From assembly GCF_003574135.1 (NCBI RefSeq), contig NZ_AP018341.1, forward strand, positions 2,455,740 to 2,519,739: a stretch of 64,000 nucleotides of DNA, given 5' to 3'. Shown one piece after another: positions 30,417-40,398 of the stretch; position 1 is the first letter of the stretch; every line of letters begins with the position of its first letter. The notes under the pieces were generated by a model that did no database searches, was not told the origin of the DNA, and saw only the letters and a list, made by a program, of their open reading frames with translations. Position numbers and translations under genes: made by a program. The stretch comes from a cyanobacterium endosymbiont of Rhopalodia gibberula (GTDB lineage: Bacteria; Cyanobacteriota; Cyanobacteriia; Cyanobacteriales; Microcystaceae).

Positions 30417-30475
30417 AGTTAATAGTTAATAGTTAATAGTTAATAGTTAATAGTGCTATTTTGGTACTATTAACT
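30417..30475. repeat. STRR-type heptamer tandem repeat (AGTTAAT x5) with flanking hairpin
   Basis: Five exact AGTTAAT units run from 30417 to 30451. The last unit plus AGT pairs with ACTATTAACT at 30466-30475, giving a 10-bp stem. It lies between ndhI and ndhG. Heptamer arrays of this kind are a known feature of filamentous and some unicellular cyanobacterial genomes. Confidence 0.85.
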
Positions 30476-30485
30476 ATCAATTGTT

Positions 30486-31067
30486 TTACTCGCTCTCTTT
30501 TACAATTTCTTCAGGAAGTTTTCCTGCTCGTTGACTTCCTGATGGTAAATCATGAGGGTCAAATACCCCTTTAGGTAGATATCCTAACTCTCGTAAGGGA
30601 GTTACCATTGAATCTTGGGTTACTTTATAAGGCAACCGTCCGAGGGCAACATTATCATAATTGAGTTCGTGACGGTCATAGGTCGCTAGTTCATATTCTT
30701 CCGTCATGGATAGGCAATTGGAAGGACAATATTCAACACAATTACCGCAAAAAATACAAACCCCAAAATCGATACTGTAGTGTTTGAGTTCTTTCTTCTT
30801 AACAGTTTTGTTAAATTCCCAATCTACTACCGGGAGGTTAATTGGACATACCCGAACACAGACTTCACAGGCAATACACTTATCAAATTCAAAGTGAATC
30901 CTTCCCCGGAATCGTTCTGAGGGAATAAGTTTTTCATAGGGGTATTGTACTGTAACTGGACGGCGACGCATATGGTCAAAGGTAACAGATAGCCCTTGAC
31001 CAATATATCTAGCCGCCTCAACACTCCCTTTAGCGTAATCGCTGACTTGTTTGAGTAGGTTAAACAT
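30486..31067 (-). CDS. ndhI: NAD(P)H-quinone oxidoreductase subunit I (NdhI)
   Basis: NdhI carries the two [4Fe-4S] clusters at the junction of the NDH-1 arms. The 193-residue product has two complete ferredoxin motifs: cysteines at 64, 67, 70 and 74 ([12 protein letters not shown]) and at 104, 107, 110 and 114 ([12 protein letters not shown]). The N-terminal amphipathic helix region ([20 protein letters not shown]) and length are normal. It follows ndhA after 38 bases. Confidence 0.98.
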   Translation of the reverse strand: MFNLLKQVSDYAKGSVEAARYIGQGLSVTFDHMRRRPVTVQYPYEKLIPSERFRGRIHFEFDKCIACEVCVRVCPINLPVVDWEFNKTVKKKELKHYSIDFGVCIFCGNCVEYCPSNCLSMTEEYELATYDRHELNYDNVALGRLPYKVTQDSMVTPLRELGYLPKGVFDPHDLPSGSQRAGKLPEEIVKESE

Positions 31068-31105
31068 AACACTTGATTAGTGAGTTCTTAACAAAAAAAA
31101 AGAGA

Positions 31106-32224
31106 TTAGCCGCCAAAAGCGACAGGAAAGATAAGTTTTAGGGCTGCCGTTAATAAAAGGTTAACCAAAGAAACAGGAAGTAAGAATTTCCACCCTAAAT
31201 CCAATAATTGGTCAATACGAACCCGGGGAACTGTCCACCGTATTAAAACAGCGAGGAAAATCAAGAAATAGGCTTTAAGTACGGTCATCATGATTCCCAA
31301 GGAAGCGGTAATCACCTGTAACCAGGAATTTGTTTCGTTTACTCCAATCCAACCTGCTAGTTTCTCAAGAGGGACTGGAAATTCCCACCCCCCTAAGTAA
31401 AGGATGGCAAAAACCAAAGCCGACAACACTAAGTTAACGTATGAGCCTACATAGAATAAACCAAACTTCATCCCTGAATATTCAGTCTGATACCCTGCAA
31501 CAATTTCCTCTTCTGCTTCAGGAAGGTCAAAAGGAAGTCTTTCACATTCAGCCAACGCCGCAATCCAAAAGATAATAAATCCTACAGGTTGCCGCCAAAT
31601 ATTCCAACCTAAAATGCCATATCCTGACTGTTGCTGCACAATATCAATAGTGCTAAGACTATTGGATATCATGACAACTGCTAAGACAGATAAAGCCAAG
31701 GGGATTTCATAACTAATGGACTGCGCTGCTGCTCTTAATCCCCCAAGAAGGGAATATTTGTTATTAGAAGCATATCCCGACATTAGTAAGCCAATGGGAG
31801 CAATACTGGCTAAAGCAATCCAGAGAAAAATCCCTACATTTAGGTCTGTAATCACCAAATTTTGTCCAAAGGGAACAATTAGGTAAGAAACAAACACTGG
31901 AAGTACCACTAGCACTGGACCTAGGGTAAATAACAAGGGGTCTGCTTTAGCAGGGATGATGTCTTCTTTAAATACCAATTTGATGCCATCAGCCACAGGT
32001 TGAAGAACCCCTAAAGGTCCTGCATATTCAGGTCCGATACGTTGTTGGGCTGCGGCAGAGATTTTTCGTTCTAACCATACCACTACCAATACGCCGACGG
32101 TAGCTACAATAATCATTAAAAATGAGGGTAAGGGAATCCAAAAGGCTTTGGCGAGCCCATCAGAAAGTCCCATTTGTTTGAGAGATTGAATAAAACTGCC
32201 TTGTAGGTCGATTCCTGTGTTCAT
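31106..32224 (-). CDS. ndhA: NAD(P)H-quinone oxidoreductase subunit 1 (NdhA)
   Basis: NdhA is the NuoH-like subunit that forms the quinone entry of NDH-1. The 372-residue product has eight or so membrane helices and the conserved blocks [40 protein letters not shown] and [20 protein letters not shown], the last a charged loop that is diagnostic of the family. It is the first gene of the ndhA-I-G-E cluster. A conserved ATG at 32224 starts it. No damage was seen, so this membrane-arm module is probably functional. Confidence 0.98.
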   Translation of the reverse strand: MNTGIDLQGSFIQSLKQMGLSDGLAKAFWIPLPSFLMIIVATVGVLVVVWLERKISAAAQQRIGPEYAGPLGVLQPVADGIKLVFKEDIIPAKADPLLFTLGPVLVVLPVFVSYLIVPFGQNLVITDLNVGIFLWIALASIAPIGLLMSGYASNNKYSLLGGLRAAAQSISYEIPLALSVLAVVMISNSLSTIDIVQQQSGYGILGWNIWRQPVGFIIFWIAALAECERLPFDLPEAEEEIVAGYQTEYSGMKFGLFYVGSYVNLVLSALVFAILYLGGWEFPVPLEKLAGWIGVNETNSWLQVITASLGIMMTVLKAYFLIFLAVLIRWTVPRVRIDQLLDLGWKFLLPVSLVNLLLTAALKLIFPVAFGG

Positions 32225-33339
32225 CTTGATTGATACAAGTTGTAGGTTTAGGTCTATTGATTGATACTTTACGTATCTGATGGTCTTTGTTTGCTGGTTA
32301 TTCTGTCAAGATTTTCTCTAATACCATTGCCTAGTATATCGCTGTCTGTAATATAGCTTCGGGAATTTTATAACAACTTCTACTTATAGTTGTCATAGAC
32401 TGAATAGGATGGGGAGCTTGTTATTTAATGCTTACTCAAAATTTAAAGTAAACTAAATGAAAATCTGTAGACCTGCAATATCTATAACAACGGTGATTTA
32501 ATCATTCTACCTGCAGTAAAAATAACAGCTGTAAAATTTCCTAGTCGAGAAATCACGTATGTTCAAGATTCTAAGTTGACTGGATATTTACTGTCTAGAA
32601 CCCATAGAAATGGGAAATGTAAAGCAAAATTGCTGCGCGCTGTTGAATCTAATAAAGCACACATCGACATTCCAACTCACGATATTACAGAATTTATACA
32701 ATCTCAAAAAAGAATATCATGGCTCTATAGTTCATTGCTACAGTGATGACAAAATTTATAAATTTAAATTTATTATGAAAATACAAATAAATCATCAATA
32801 CCTATAGTAGGATACTGATATCATGAGTTTCAATGAGTAAAATAACAGAATATAAAAAACTACATTAGAATCTGAAGAGATTAGGAAATTATACAAAGAT
32901 TTTATTGGTCTACAACGATGGTATGAAAAACATACATTCCTGAGATATTTTAAAATAGTTTTTGCAAAAGAAGAATTGTTTAGTGTGCCGTTTTTATTCA
33001 CTTTGTGCCTAGGTCGTTATTTATTTTTTTTAAAAAAACACAGTGAAATTAACCAAGATAGGACTTGATAAATTAAGATAGTCTAAGTAGGTAAACTTAA
33101 AATAAGTGTAAAATATAAGAGTAGTTAAAAAAGAGTAAGCGTTAGATATTAGAATCTCTAAAAGATTTAGTTAACACAATATAGATATTTTTAAAAGAAA
33201 GTAAATTTAACTTTTAAGAGATGTTTCTGGAAAGAAATAAAGACAAGTGGCGACGTTGCAGTTGAAGAGTTTGTTAAACATAAACATGCTAGAATAACCT
33301 TGTTACACTTATGAAACTGATTTTAGTTCTGCAAACTTA
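32225..33339. other. decayed region upstream of ndhA
   Basis: Near 32495-32660 the forward strand reads LIILPAVK, then KLTGYLLSRTHRNGKCKAKL, which resembles the start of DUF6883-type small proteins (YLLSPTHRDGxxKAxFF); this is weak. The rest is AT-rich without a recognisable gene. The ndhA promoter must lie near 32225-32400, but no clear box was seen. Confidence 0.3.
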
Positions 33340-33700
33340 ATTATGACCTCATATAGAGGTCAACTTAGTCGAGAACCGCTTCGGTCTGACTATCTGACCA
33401 GTTGATTTTAACTTCAGACAGTTTGATAAAATTTTCAGTGGTGATTGGCAAAATGGTTATGATCGTAAAAACGTCGAAGATTACGCAATTTTAGGTATTT
33501 GGGAATATTCGGTTAAAGACTATATCTGGATTAGGGAGGACTCAAATATTTTGGGAAAACCAAACAACTCACTCTATCTATCTGAGTTTTATCACATGGA
33601 GTATATAAAATACAGCAATTTAGACGTAATTATACCATCTCTTCTCAAACCTTCCCCATGGGTAATTTTACTGTACTAACCTTGCAAGTTGAGTTAGGAA
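33340..33700 (+). pseudogene. Uma2-family (DUF820) endonuclease-like pseudogene
   Basis: Forward pieces read VSGDWQNG-like FSGDWQNGYDRKNVEDYAIL, GIWEYSVKDYIWI, then LYLSEFYHMEYIKYSNLDVI and IPSLLKPSPWV. This follows the usual order of cyanobacterial Uma2 proteins (a KVEDYAxLGIxEYWIVDYI core with a PD-(D/E)XK-like site, then YQLVDGxY and PSFPxL). Insertions and lost codons break it. Uma2 proteins are abundant, often dispensable, and of unclear role. Confidence 0.65.
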
Positions 33701-33855
33701 GAACTTAAACAATCGATCAAAACTAGAGAAAATAAGTAACTTGAGAAATATAGTTAAGACAACGGGTATCATAATAAGCAATACAAGGTATCTACACAAT
33801 AGCTTGAGATGCCCTTTTGGATCGTCTAACCCAAAACACCCCTAAGCTTTTCAAG

Positions 33856-33966
33856 ATGACCCTTATTGACTCTGATGCTTTTCACACCTTCGCTATTACC
33901 GTCGGGACATTGGTATTCCTGTCTATTGTCTTATGGGCGGTTTGGTTTGCCTTTAAAATGGACTGA
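33856..33966 (+). CDS. 36-residue single-span membrane peptide
   Basis: The short frame begins MTLIDSDAFHTFAITVGTLV and continues FLSIVLWAVWFAFKMD to a TGA. It has a polar N-terminus, one clear membrane span of about 20 residues and a short positive end. The DNA is more GC-rich than its flanks, as for the intact genes here. In size and topology it resembles the tiny subunits of photosystem, cytochrome b6f and NDH-1 complexes, but the sequence matches none I know, so no subunit name is given. It lies 150 bases upstream of the HAD phosphatase gene. Confidence 0.6.
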   Translation: MTLIDSDAFHTFAITVGTLVFLSIVLWAVWFAFKMD

Positions 33967-34116
33967 CAGCTACAGTCAAGGTTGATAGAATATTAATCTT
34001 GGTTTAGTTCAATTGTTATTAATCTATGAACAATCCATAGATTACCTTGCAATGGTTATGTCGACTCTCCAAACAAAATCTTCTTTCAGAAAACAAGAAT
34101 TAACTGGGAATAATTT

Positions 34117-34932
34117 GTGAATATTCGCTTATTAATGCTAGATATTGATGGAACAATTGCAGGTGAATCAAATGAGGTTACTGAGCCAGTTAAACAAGCG
34201 ATCTCTAAAGTTCAAGCTAACGGGGTTCAGGTTGCTATAGCCACAGGTCGTATGTATCATTCTGCGTTGCGTTTTCATCAGGCTATCGGTTCCAAATTAC
34301 CGATAATCGCCTACAATGGTGCATGGGTTCAGTGTCCCATAACAGGGGCTCGTTATAAGCATTTTCCCGTGTCTACAGCCGTCGCTCTACAACTGTTGGA
34401 ATATTTCGAGCGACCTCAGTGGAACCAAGAAATCGAGCTTCACTGCTATATTGAAGACTGTTTATACGTGCGTAAGGTTACTCCTCGTACCCGAGCTTAT
34501 CAACAGCGATCAGGTGTAGAACCTTTGGTAGTAGGAGACTTACGAGATATTCTTGATTCACCAACCACGAAGATTTTAGCTATTGGTCAACCTCAGTTAA
34601 TAAATACAATTCTCCGAGATTTACAAAAAGTTTACTCCCGTGATCAACTTTATTTAACCCAGTCTACTGAAATTTACTTTGAAGCTACCCATCCTCAAGC
34701 AAGTAAGGGTTATGCTACTCGTTTTGTGGCTGAGAAACTGTTGGGATTTGAAGCCAGCCAAATAATGGCTATTGGGGATAACTTCAATGATGCTGAAATG
34801 TTAGAATATGTAGGGTTAGGGGTAGCTATGGGGAATGCCCCTATAGAAGTGCAGAAGATGGCTAAATGGGTAGCTCCTACTGTAGAACAAAATGGAGTTG
34901 CTATTGCAATTAAAAAATTCTTATTAAATTAG
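34117..34932 (+). CDS. HAD-superfamily phosphatase (Cof/HAD-IIB type)
   Basis: The 271-residue protein starts [20 protein letters not shown] with the catalytic DxDGT at residues 9-13. ATGRMYHS (motif II region) and a large type IIB cap follow, and it ends with [14 protein letters not shown] and [22 protein letters not shown], the lysine and DD motifs III/IV. Cof-type enzymes dephosphorylate sugar phosphates, FMN or similar small molecules; the substrate is unknown. The start codon is GTG. Its last 4 bases overlap the 3' end of panB on the other strand. Confidence 0.9.
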   Translation: MNIRLLMLDIDGTIAGESNEVTEPVKQAISKVQANGVQVAIATGRMYHSALRFHQAIGSKLPIIAYNGAWVQCPITGARYKHFPVSTAVALQLLEYFERPQWNQEIELHCYIEDCLYVRKVTPRTRAYQQRSGVEPLVVGDLRDILDSPTTKILAIGQPQLINTILRDLQKVYSRDQLYLTQSTEIYFEATHPQASKGYATRFVAEKLLGFEASQIMAIGDNFNDAEMLEYVGLGVAMGNAPIEVQKMAKWVAPTVEQNGVAIAIKKFLLN

Positions 34933-35702
34933 GGAAATTCCCCATCGCGTACTTCCCTAGAAAACTCTTTTACTGCCTCAGTAATAATCTGCCGTAAATT
35001 GGTATAGGATTTAGCAAAAGGAGGTTTTTTTTCTGATAGTCCCAGTAAATCAGCAGTAACTAACACTTGACCATCACAGTCAGATCCCGCGCCAATACCG
35101 ATAGTTGGTATAGGAAGTTTGCTAGTAATAATCTTTGCTAAATTAGACGGAATATGCTCAAGAACAACTGCAAATGCCCCCGCTTCTGATAGGGCGATCG
35201 CTTCTGAGATAATTCGTTTTTCATCAGTTTCAGTTTGTCCTTGTTGACGATATCCTAAGCGATGCACCGATTGGGGAGTTAACCCCACATGACCCATCAC
35301 TGGAATACCAATAGCCGTCAATTGAGCAACTGTTTCTACCGCGGCTGGGTGTCCTCCTTCGAGTTTTACAGCTTGAACTTCTGTTTCTTTCAATACTCGC
35401 CCCGCTGTGTGAATAGCTTGGCTAATACTTTCTTGATAACTCAAAAAGGGCAAATCACACACTACGAAAGCCCGTTTTACTCCACGCTTCACTGCCCCTC
35501 CATGGTGTAACATCTCCTCAAGGGTAAGGGGTAATGTAGTTTTATGTCCCAAGGCCACCATTGCAAGGGAGTCCCCTACTAAAATAATGTCAACCCCTGC
35601 TATGTCCAGAAGTCGAGCAATGGCGTAATCCCAAGCAGTTAGGACAGTTAAGAGACGGCCTTGCCGTTTGGCCTCAATAAGGCATTGAAGGGTAATGGCC
35701 AT
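34929..35702 (-). CDS. panB: 3-methyl-2-oxobutanoate hydroxymethyltransferase
   Basis: PanB adds the hydroxymethyl group from methylene-tetrahydrofolate to ketoisovalerate, the first committed step of pantothenate and CoA synthesis. The product of about 257 residues has the family blocks [67 protein letters not shown] and [20 protein letters not shown]. The ATG at 35702 (MAITLQCL) is chosen; a TTG three codons upstream is less likely. It is tail to tail with the HAD gene, overlapping by 4 bases. Confidence 0.96.
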   Translation of the reverse strand: MAITLQCLIEAKRQGRLLTVLTAWDYAIARLLDIAGVDIILVGDSLAMVALGHKTTLPLTLEEMLHHGGAVKRGVKRAFVVCDLPFLSYQESISQAIHTAGRVLKETEVQAVKLEGGHPAAVETVAQLTAIGIPVMGHVGLTPQSVHRLGYRQQGQTETDEKRIISEAIALSEAGAFAVVLEHIPSNLAKIITSKLPIPTIGIGAGSDCDGQVLVTADLLGLSEKKPPFAKSYTNLRQIITEAVKEFSREVRDGEFP

Positions 35703-35743
35703 AATAAACAAATATAAGTTAAAAGTTAAGTAAGATCGAGGAA

Positions 35744-36430
35744 TTAACTTCGGGTCGTCTCTAGAATTCGAGAGTAATAAAAACGGGTACTGGTCATGGC
35801 TTCGCGTTGAACTCTTAGACCATTGTCTTTTAGAATGGCAATGACATCCTTTTCTCTATGTTGATAAGCACGAGTAGTTTTACTAGGCCCTGGAAAAAAT
35901 TCGCCAATCTTTTTGAGGATAGTTAGACAAAGGTTTTTAGGAGCAAAGCTAAGAATTAGACGAGACTTTGCCAACGAGGCGAGATGGGCAATCATTTTAG
36001 CTGCATCTTCGGTGGGATAATGAATCAAGACATCAATACAAATGACTGTTTGATATTGACCCGACAATCCTTCTAAATCTTGAACCGTAAAGACAACATT
36101 GCTGACATCTTCCAGGGATTTTTGGGCTCTTCGGGTGGCTTCTTCTACCATTTTCGGGGAAATATCACTTGCAAGGATTCTAGCCCCTGTCCGAGCTAAG
36201 GGAATGCTTAAACTCCCCACACCACACCCCGCGTCACAAATAGACAAACCGCTGATATTTTCTTCAGCCTTTAGCCAGTCTACCACAGTATCAATGGTTT
36301 TCTGATGTCCGCGACGAATGTCCTTTTGAACTTTATTCACCTCTCCATCCCCATAAATCTTGCTCCAACGGTCAAACCCAGTAGCACTGAAATAGTCTTT
36401 AACAATTGCTTTATCGTTGATAGTGTTCAT
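35744..36430 (-). CDS. chlM: Mg-protoporphyrin IX methyltransferase
   Basis: ChlM transfers a methyl group from SAM to the propionate of Mg-protoporphyrin IX in chlorophyll synthesis. The product of about 228 residues starts [20 protein letters not shown] at 36430, followed by [20 protein letters not shown], a hallmark N-terminal segment. The SAM-binding motif [14 protein letters not shown] lies near 66-79, and [10 protein letters not shown] and the C-terminal [20 protein letters not shown] complete the family pattern. The frame is open 11 codons further upstream, but from a TTG only. It lies 41 bases upstream of panB. Its survival implies the pathway, or part of it, is still used. Confidence 0.93.
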   Translation of the reverse strand: MNTINDKAIVKDYFSATGFDRWSKIYGDGEVNKVQKDIRRGHQKTIDTVVDWLKAEENISGLSICDAGCGVGSLSIPLARTGARILASDISPKMVEEATRRAQKSLEDVSNVVFTVQDLEGLSGQYQTVICIDVLIHYPTEDAAKMIAHLASLAKSRLILSFAPKNLCLTILKKIGEFFPGPSKTTRAYQHREKDVIAILKDNGLRVQREAMTSTRFYYSRILETTRS

Positions 36431-36586
36431 GGGTGTCAGATAATCGGAAATTATCGAAGACAACTTCTTATTGTACTGGTAAGCGCGGGTATAAACTGCT
36501 TTTACTATTCACTATTTAACAAAGTTAAAATTAACCCTTAAAATCTCGATTGAGTTTCTCCTAATTTTTTGTCCGATTCAGATTCT
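36431..36586. other. chlM upstream region
   Basis: The promoter presumably lies here. No box was identified. Confidence 0.3.
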
Positions 36587-37000
36587 TCACCAATATCCGC
36601 CCCCACATATAAAAAAATTATTGTCACTGTTAATAGCGTCTAACCAACCAGGTAAGTAGGATGCACCGGTAAAAGCTAAGCTATCAGGATTAGACAGTAA
36701 AACATCAAAGCCATACAGTACTTTGCCAGAAGCTGTTTTAATAAACTGAGCAAACACAGGTTCAATGTAAGATTCGCTTTTCAGTAGTAACGAAAGCAAC
36801 CACTAAATTGTTGTGAACGTATAGACCTAAGATGTGAAACCCAAGCAATAAAAACACTTAACTCAAATGAGAGATCAAGACCTCTTTGTGTCACAACATC
36901 CAAGACAATACGTCATCTTTGTTAGCTTCAGGATCGTAGTTACGAACAAAGAAAATAGCATCATTAGCAAACGTCCCAACTATGTAAGAACCCAGCGATG
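36587..37000 (-). pseudogene. unrecognised decayed gene, minus strand
   Basis: The 3' half is open for about 60 codons on the minus strand ([40 protein letters not shown]). Upstream pieces in other frames read [17 protein letters not shown] near 36910-36960. The parts are collinear and protein-like but belong to no family I can name. Confidence 0.4.
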
Positions 37001-37987
37001 TACTGGTAATGGCTATAAAAAACAGCTTAGGTAGTATAGTCCTTTAGAGATAAAAGCATAAGATGGTAAGCATATATTATGTCGTGCTACAAAGAAATGA
37101 TAACCCTTAAACTTGTCAACATTAAACCTAGTTAGAAGTGAAAAAAGTTATTAATGATGTCGTATAGCTCTTTTTGAACAACACTTAGCACACTACCAAA
37201 AGAAGTTCCTTTGGGGGATGATGGGTGTTGAGAATCTCTTCAATGCTATGACCTATATCTTTAGTATAAAAATACTATAAGTAATAGTTTATAATACGTG
37301 GTCACCCTCCAATCTGTTAGAGATGCTTAAAAAAGATTAAAATGTGCCTAGTTAAGAACTAGGCACATTTTCGGTTTAAATTCATAAACAGTAATGATCT
37401 TTTTTTTTGAAAAATAAACACAATAGAGAGAACATTTAATAATGGTATAATTATGATCTAGTGAGATTATTCTGTCAATTAGACTTTATCTTTAGAGACA
37501 TTAAGCTGGTTTGGTTTTTGTATTTTTTAGAAAAGCAAGCTAATAGATTAGCTGTTTCTTTATAGAGTGTAAATCTATAATCTATACTCATGTACTCGGG
37601 AATGGGAAACATCGTCGTGAAATAAGTCAAACAGTAGGAAACCTAGTCACCTTTCTGATAATCTACGTTGGACTAAAAGTCTCATATAATTATTGGTTAG
37701 GATAAAGTCTTGATATACTGTAACGGTGGAGGCTAAATTAAGAGACTTAGTTAGATAAGCTATGTTTTTTTTACTAAACAAATAATAAGTTTTGCTAAAC
37801 TCCTTATGATATTCCATTGAAGGAAATGACTACGACTGGGGATTCTACATAAAGAATATTAAAAGTCAAGGACGAAGGGAAACTTAACATCTCACTGAAA
37901 TAAGAAGTATCAATGTACTTCTAAATTTTTCTTCTTTTTACCTAGTGTAAAATATATATTGAAAATTATTGAATTTAATTGATAGTG
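37001..37987. other. decayed region with one strong hairpin
   Basis: Nothing was recognised apart from the hairpin at 37339-37371, listed separately. Confidence 0.35.
37339..37371 (+). terminator. perfect 15-bp hairpin followed by T run
   Basis: AAAATGTGCCTAGTT at 37339-37353 pairs exactly with AACTAGGCACATTTT at 37357-37371 around a 3-base loop. The stem's own T end serves as the T-run, the form of a bidirectional intrinsic terminator. No intact gene lies immediately before it. Confidence 0.7.
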
Positions 37988-38533
37988 ATGAAACAGTTCG
38001 TAAAACTTAGTCTAGTCTATCGGTTAAGCTTAAACTTAATCTTAGGAAATTTTGGAGCACTTTATGCTGCTTCGTCAGTCAAAGCAGCTAATAAAATTAT
38101 ATTAGAATATAGCATTTTACGAGAGTCAGTCTATATTTCTGAGTTGAGTACCTTAGCTAAAACAGGGGAAATCTCTTCTTCCCTAAATTCTTATCTCAAA
38201 ATGGCAAATAAACAACCTGAAGATTTACGCCGTATTCTCAATCAGAATGTGAATGTCGACCCTGTATTTTTGTCCAAAATTCTGAAAAGTTTTGCTGGAG
38301 ATTTCGTATTAGATAAAGTTAGCCAAGTAATCCATACTCCCTCAAGACGAGCTGATCGGGAATCATTAAGAGGGGCTTTAGTAACTTCTGCACTCTCTGA
38401 TAGTAATATTCGGGTGATCGAAATCTTAGAAAATTACCCCACTTCTGAAATTCATGTAGATGGCGATCACCTAGCTGATATTTATCAACAAATTGATTCA
38501 GTAGTAAGTCATATCCCACATCTTCCCTTTTAA
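37988..38533 (+). CDS. DUF1400 domain secreted protein
   Basis: The product of about 181 residues starts MKQFVKLSLVYRLSLNLILG, a signal peptide ending near AASSVKAA. The mature part matches the DUF1400 domain found at the N-terminus of cyanobacterial secreted alpha/beta-hydrolases: LEYSILRESVYISELSTLAK, TGEISSSLNSYL, NQNVNVDPVFLSKIL, LDKVSQVIHTPSRRADRESL and ENYPTSEIHVDG. Here the domain is alone, with no hydrolase after it; stand-alone DUF1400 proteins are known. The frame is open three codons upstream from a TTG; the ATG is preferred. The role is unknown. Confidence 0.82.
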   Translation: MKQFVKLSLVYRLSLNLILGNFGALYAASSVKAANKIILEYSILRESVYISELSTLAKTGEISSSLNSYLKMANKQPEDLRRILNQNVNVDPVFLSKILKSFAGDFVLDKVSQVIHTPSRRADRESLRGALVTSALSDSNIRVIEILENYPTSEIHVDGDHLADIYQQIDSVVSHIPHLPF

Positions 38534-39199
38534 CTTAACAATTTTCATACTAGTAATGATAAATGGAGTTTACTATTTAACAAATTAGTTATCTTAGTCT
38601 TTAAAAGAAATAATTGACGTCTAAAAATAAACAGAAGAAACTCCAAATGTGCGTTAGCTAGACGATACTCAGTAGAATTTTTAGGCAATTGTTTAAGCTG
38701 CCACTTTTTTAGAGATAGATTTTCTACTAAAGACAGTCGCCATTTGGATTGTACTTTACGATTGGAGTTTTTTTTAACCCATTGTAGTATTCATCGGTAG
38801 TATCTGTATTTAATTTGTTGTGAGAACATCTCTACGCTATTATCATCTTTACGAAAGAAACGATTTTTGTTGCTTTGTTAGTGCACCGTTGTCCTAATTT
38901 GGTTATACTCAATAGCTTGTATTGAATATTGATCGGGTCTTTATTAGTTGGAATATTTTACGGTTAAATTTTACTTGTTTCTAGTTTACAAACATGGTTG
39001 ATTATGTTCAAATAATAGTTTAAATGCGAAATTAAAACAAGATTATAAATTGTTACTATCCAAAATTTAATATTAATTTTATGTGCAGTTACTCCAAAGT
39101 TTCCAATTATAACTAATAAGATATACTGCTATCAATTTATTTTAATTAAAAACTAAAATTAAATTCATAAAATAGATATTTATTTACGATTTTTAGTAT
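38534..39199. other. decayed region with a minus-strand coding remnant
   Basis: On the minus strand at about 38590-38870, NSNRKVQSKWRLSLVENLSL, then KKWQLKQLPKNSTEYRLANA and HLEFLLFIFRRQL form one long open stretch. It looks like a degraded gene end, but no family was identified. Confidence 0.35.
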
Positions 39200-39606
39200 G
39201 TTAACATCATCGATAGTCGGGGAAATGCGATTCAAGCTTATCCTCAGGTTAACCATAAAAGATTTCTTTTTATGAAAAAAAATTTAATTAGGTTCTCAAA
39301 TAGTAAAACACGCACTCATTAGCGCTATTACAAAATGACGGGAGTTTACTGTGATAGCGCTGATGACATTCCCCACGGTAGCATTAAAGTACTTATCTTT
39401 GGGGGTTATAAGGAATAGCTTGTTGGAATTGTTTATGTTTCTCTTAGATTAAATAAAATTAACGAATCACTCAATAAGGATTTACTCACTTCAAGGGTTA
39501 ATACTATCTCAATCGATAACAACAATCAGATTATTGCTGATGGTAGAGAAAAATTACAAAATTTAAAATTATTTAATCGAAAAGGCATAAATTCATTAAA
39601 AAATTA
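39200..39606 (+). pseudogene. cache-type sensor domain remnant
   Basis: Forward pieces include a segment reading VGIVYVSLRLNKINESLNKD followed by TISIDNNNQIIADGREKL, with a run of frameshifts upstream. The pattern 'VxLRLNxINxxLNxL...IxIxxxNGxIIA' is typical of the double-cache sensor domain of cyanobacterial adenylate cyclases, kinases and chemoreceptors. Only this domain remains recognisable. A hairpin at 39692-39716 lies just after it. Confidence 0.5.
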
Positions 39607-39691
39607 ATAGTAGTAATTGATATAAATTGCTATAAATAGCTACTATAATCTGTTTTTAGTAAGTATTTCCAGGTCAAACAAGTTAACCTTA

Positions 39692-39716
39692 GATTAGACA
39701 CTCTTAGTGTCTAATC
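39692..39716. terminator. perfect 11-bp hairpin
   Basis: GATTAGACACT at 39692-39702 pairs with AGTGTCTAATC at 39706-39716 around CTT, followed by ATTTG. It lies 86 bases after the cache remnant and may be its old terminator. Confidence 0.6.
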
Positions 39717-39999
39717 ATTTGTATCTATGCTATTTTATACGTAAAAAAACTAGAAATTATAGCTTTTCTAGTCCGAGTACTATAAATTAGTAGTTAATGA
39801 TAATTTTAGTCTTTATTTATTAAAAGTTTACCATAGCTAGTCTAGAAAAGTTAAAATTATTTATATTAATAATTTAGCTATTATATTGATAATTATATCA
39901 ATTTGTTTGCTTATTTAAATATTTTTTAGTAACAACTAAATTTCTGCTCTTTTAAAATTAAATAGGTAGCTATAAATGAACACAAAAAAATAAACCTCT

Positions 40000-40045
40000 A
40001 TATTAATTACTTAAATATAAACTTTTATATTTAAGTAATTAATAT
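40000..40045. repeat. perfect 22-bp inverted repeat, 2-nt centre
   Basis: The left arm 40000-40021 (starting ATATTAATTACTTAAAT) and right arm 40024-40045 are exact reverse complements. It is wholly A/T-rich, so chance is less remote than for the GC-containing palindromes, but 22 paired positions without a mismatch are notable. Confidence 0.85.
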
Positions 40046-40358
40046 TATTGTAGTAATTTTCTGATTTTTTTATTGAATGTTATTCCTCTTTTATTGAATC
40101 TAGTTGTAGACTATAAGTAAATAATGGTTCTTATTCTTATAATTCTGGTAGCCAAACTTGTGTGTAGGCTGGTATCTTATGCTCACTTTTTAAAAAGTGT
40201 TTTTTAGAAATTAAACTGATTTAAGTTAATCTATTTAATTCAACTGAATACTAATTTATCCAACAAAAATATAAGCATCTATTGAACAATAAAAAAATAT
40301 ACTAGAGACTAAGATCTTAGAGTATATAGACGTAGCTGTCCAAAGATGTTCAAGTCTA

Positions 40359-40398
40359 GTTAAATAGTTAAATTGTTAAATAGTTAAATTGTTGAATG
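40359..40398. repeat. short tandem repeat (TTAAATAGTTAAATTG units)
   Basis: A 16-base unit built of AGTTAAAT-like heptamer/octamer words occurs twice in tandem and then decays. It is related to the AGTTAAT array at 30417. Confidence 0.7.

Noticed and set aside
30827-31072. Second minus-strand frame overlapping ndhI.
   Set aside because: Out-of-frame shadow; the ndhI frame has both iron-sulfur motifs.
32610-33001. Two short open frames on opposite strands between ndhA and the Uma2 remnant.
   Set aside because: Lysine/asparagine/isoleucine-rich translations typical of AT-rich non-coding DNA, with no start signal.
35190-35205. GCGATCGC (HIP1) octamers here and near 45786 and 48530.
   Set aside because: Only a few copies, all inside genes; consistent with cyanobacterial ancestry but not a feature in themselves.
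35744-36541. Forward frames opposite chlM.
   Set aside because: Antisense to a clearly conserved gene, with no ribosome site or family signal.
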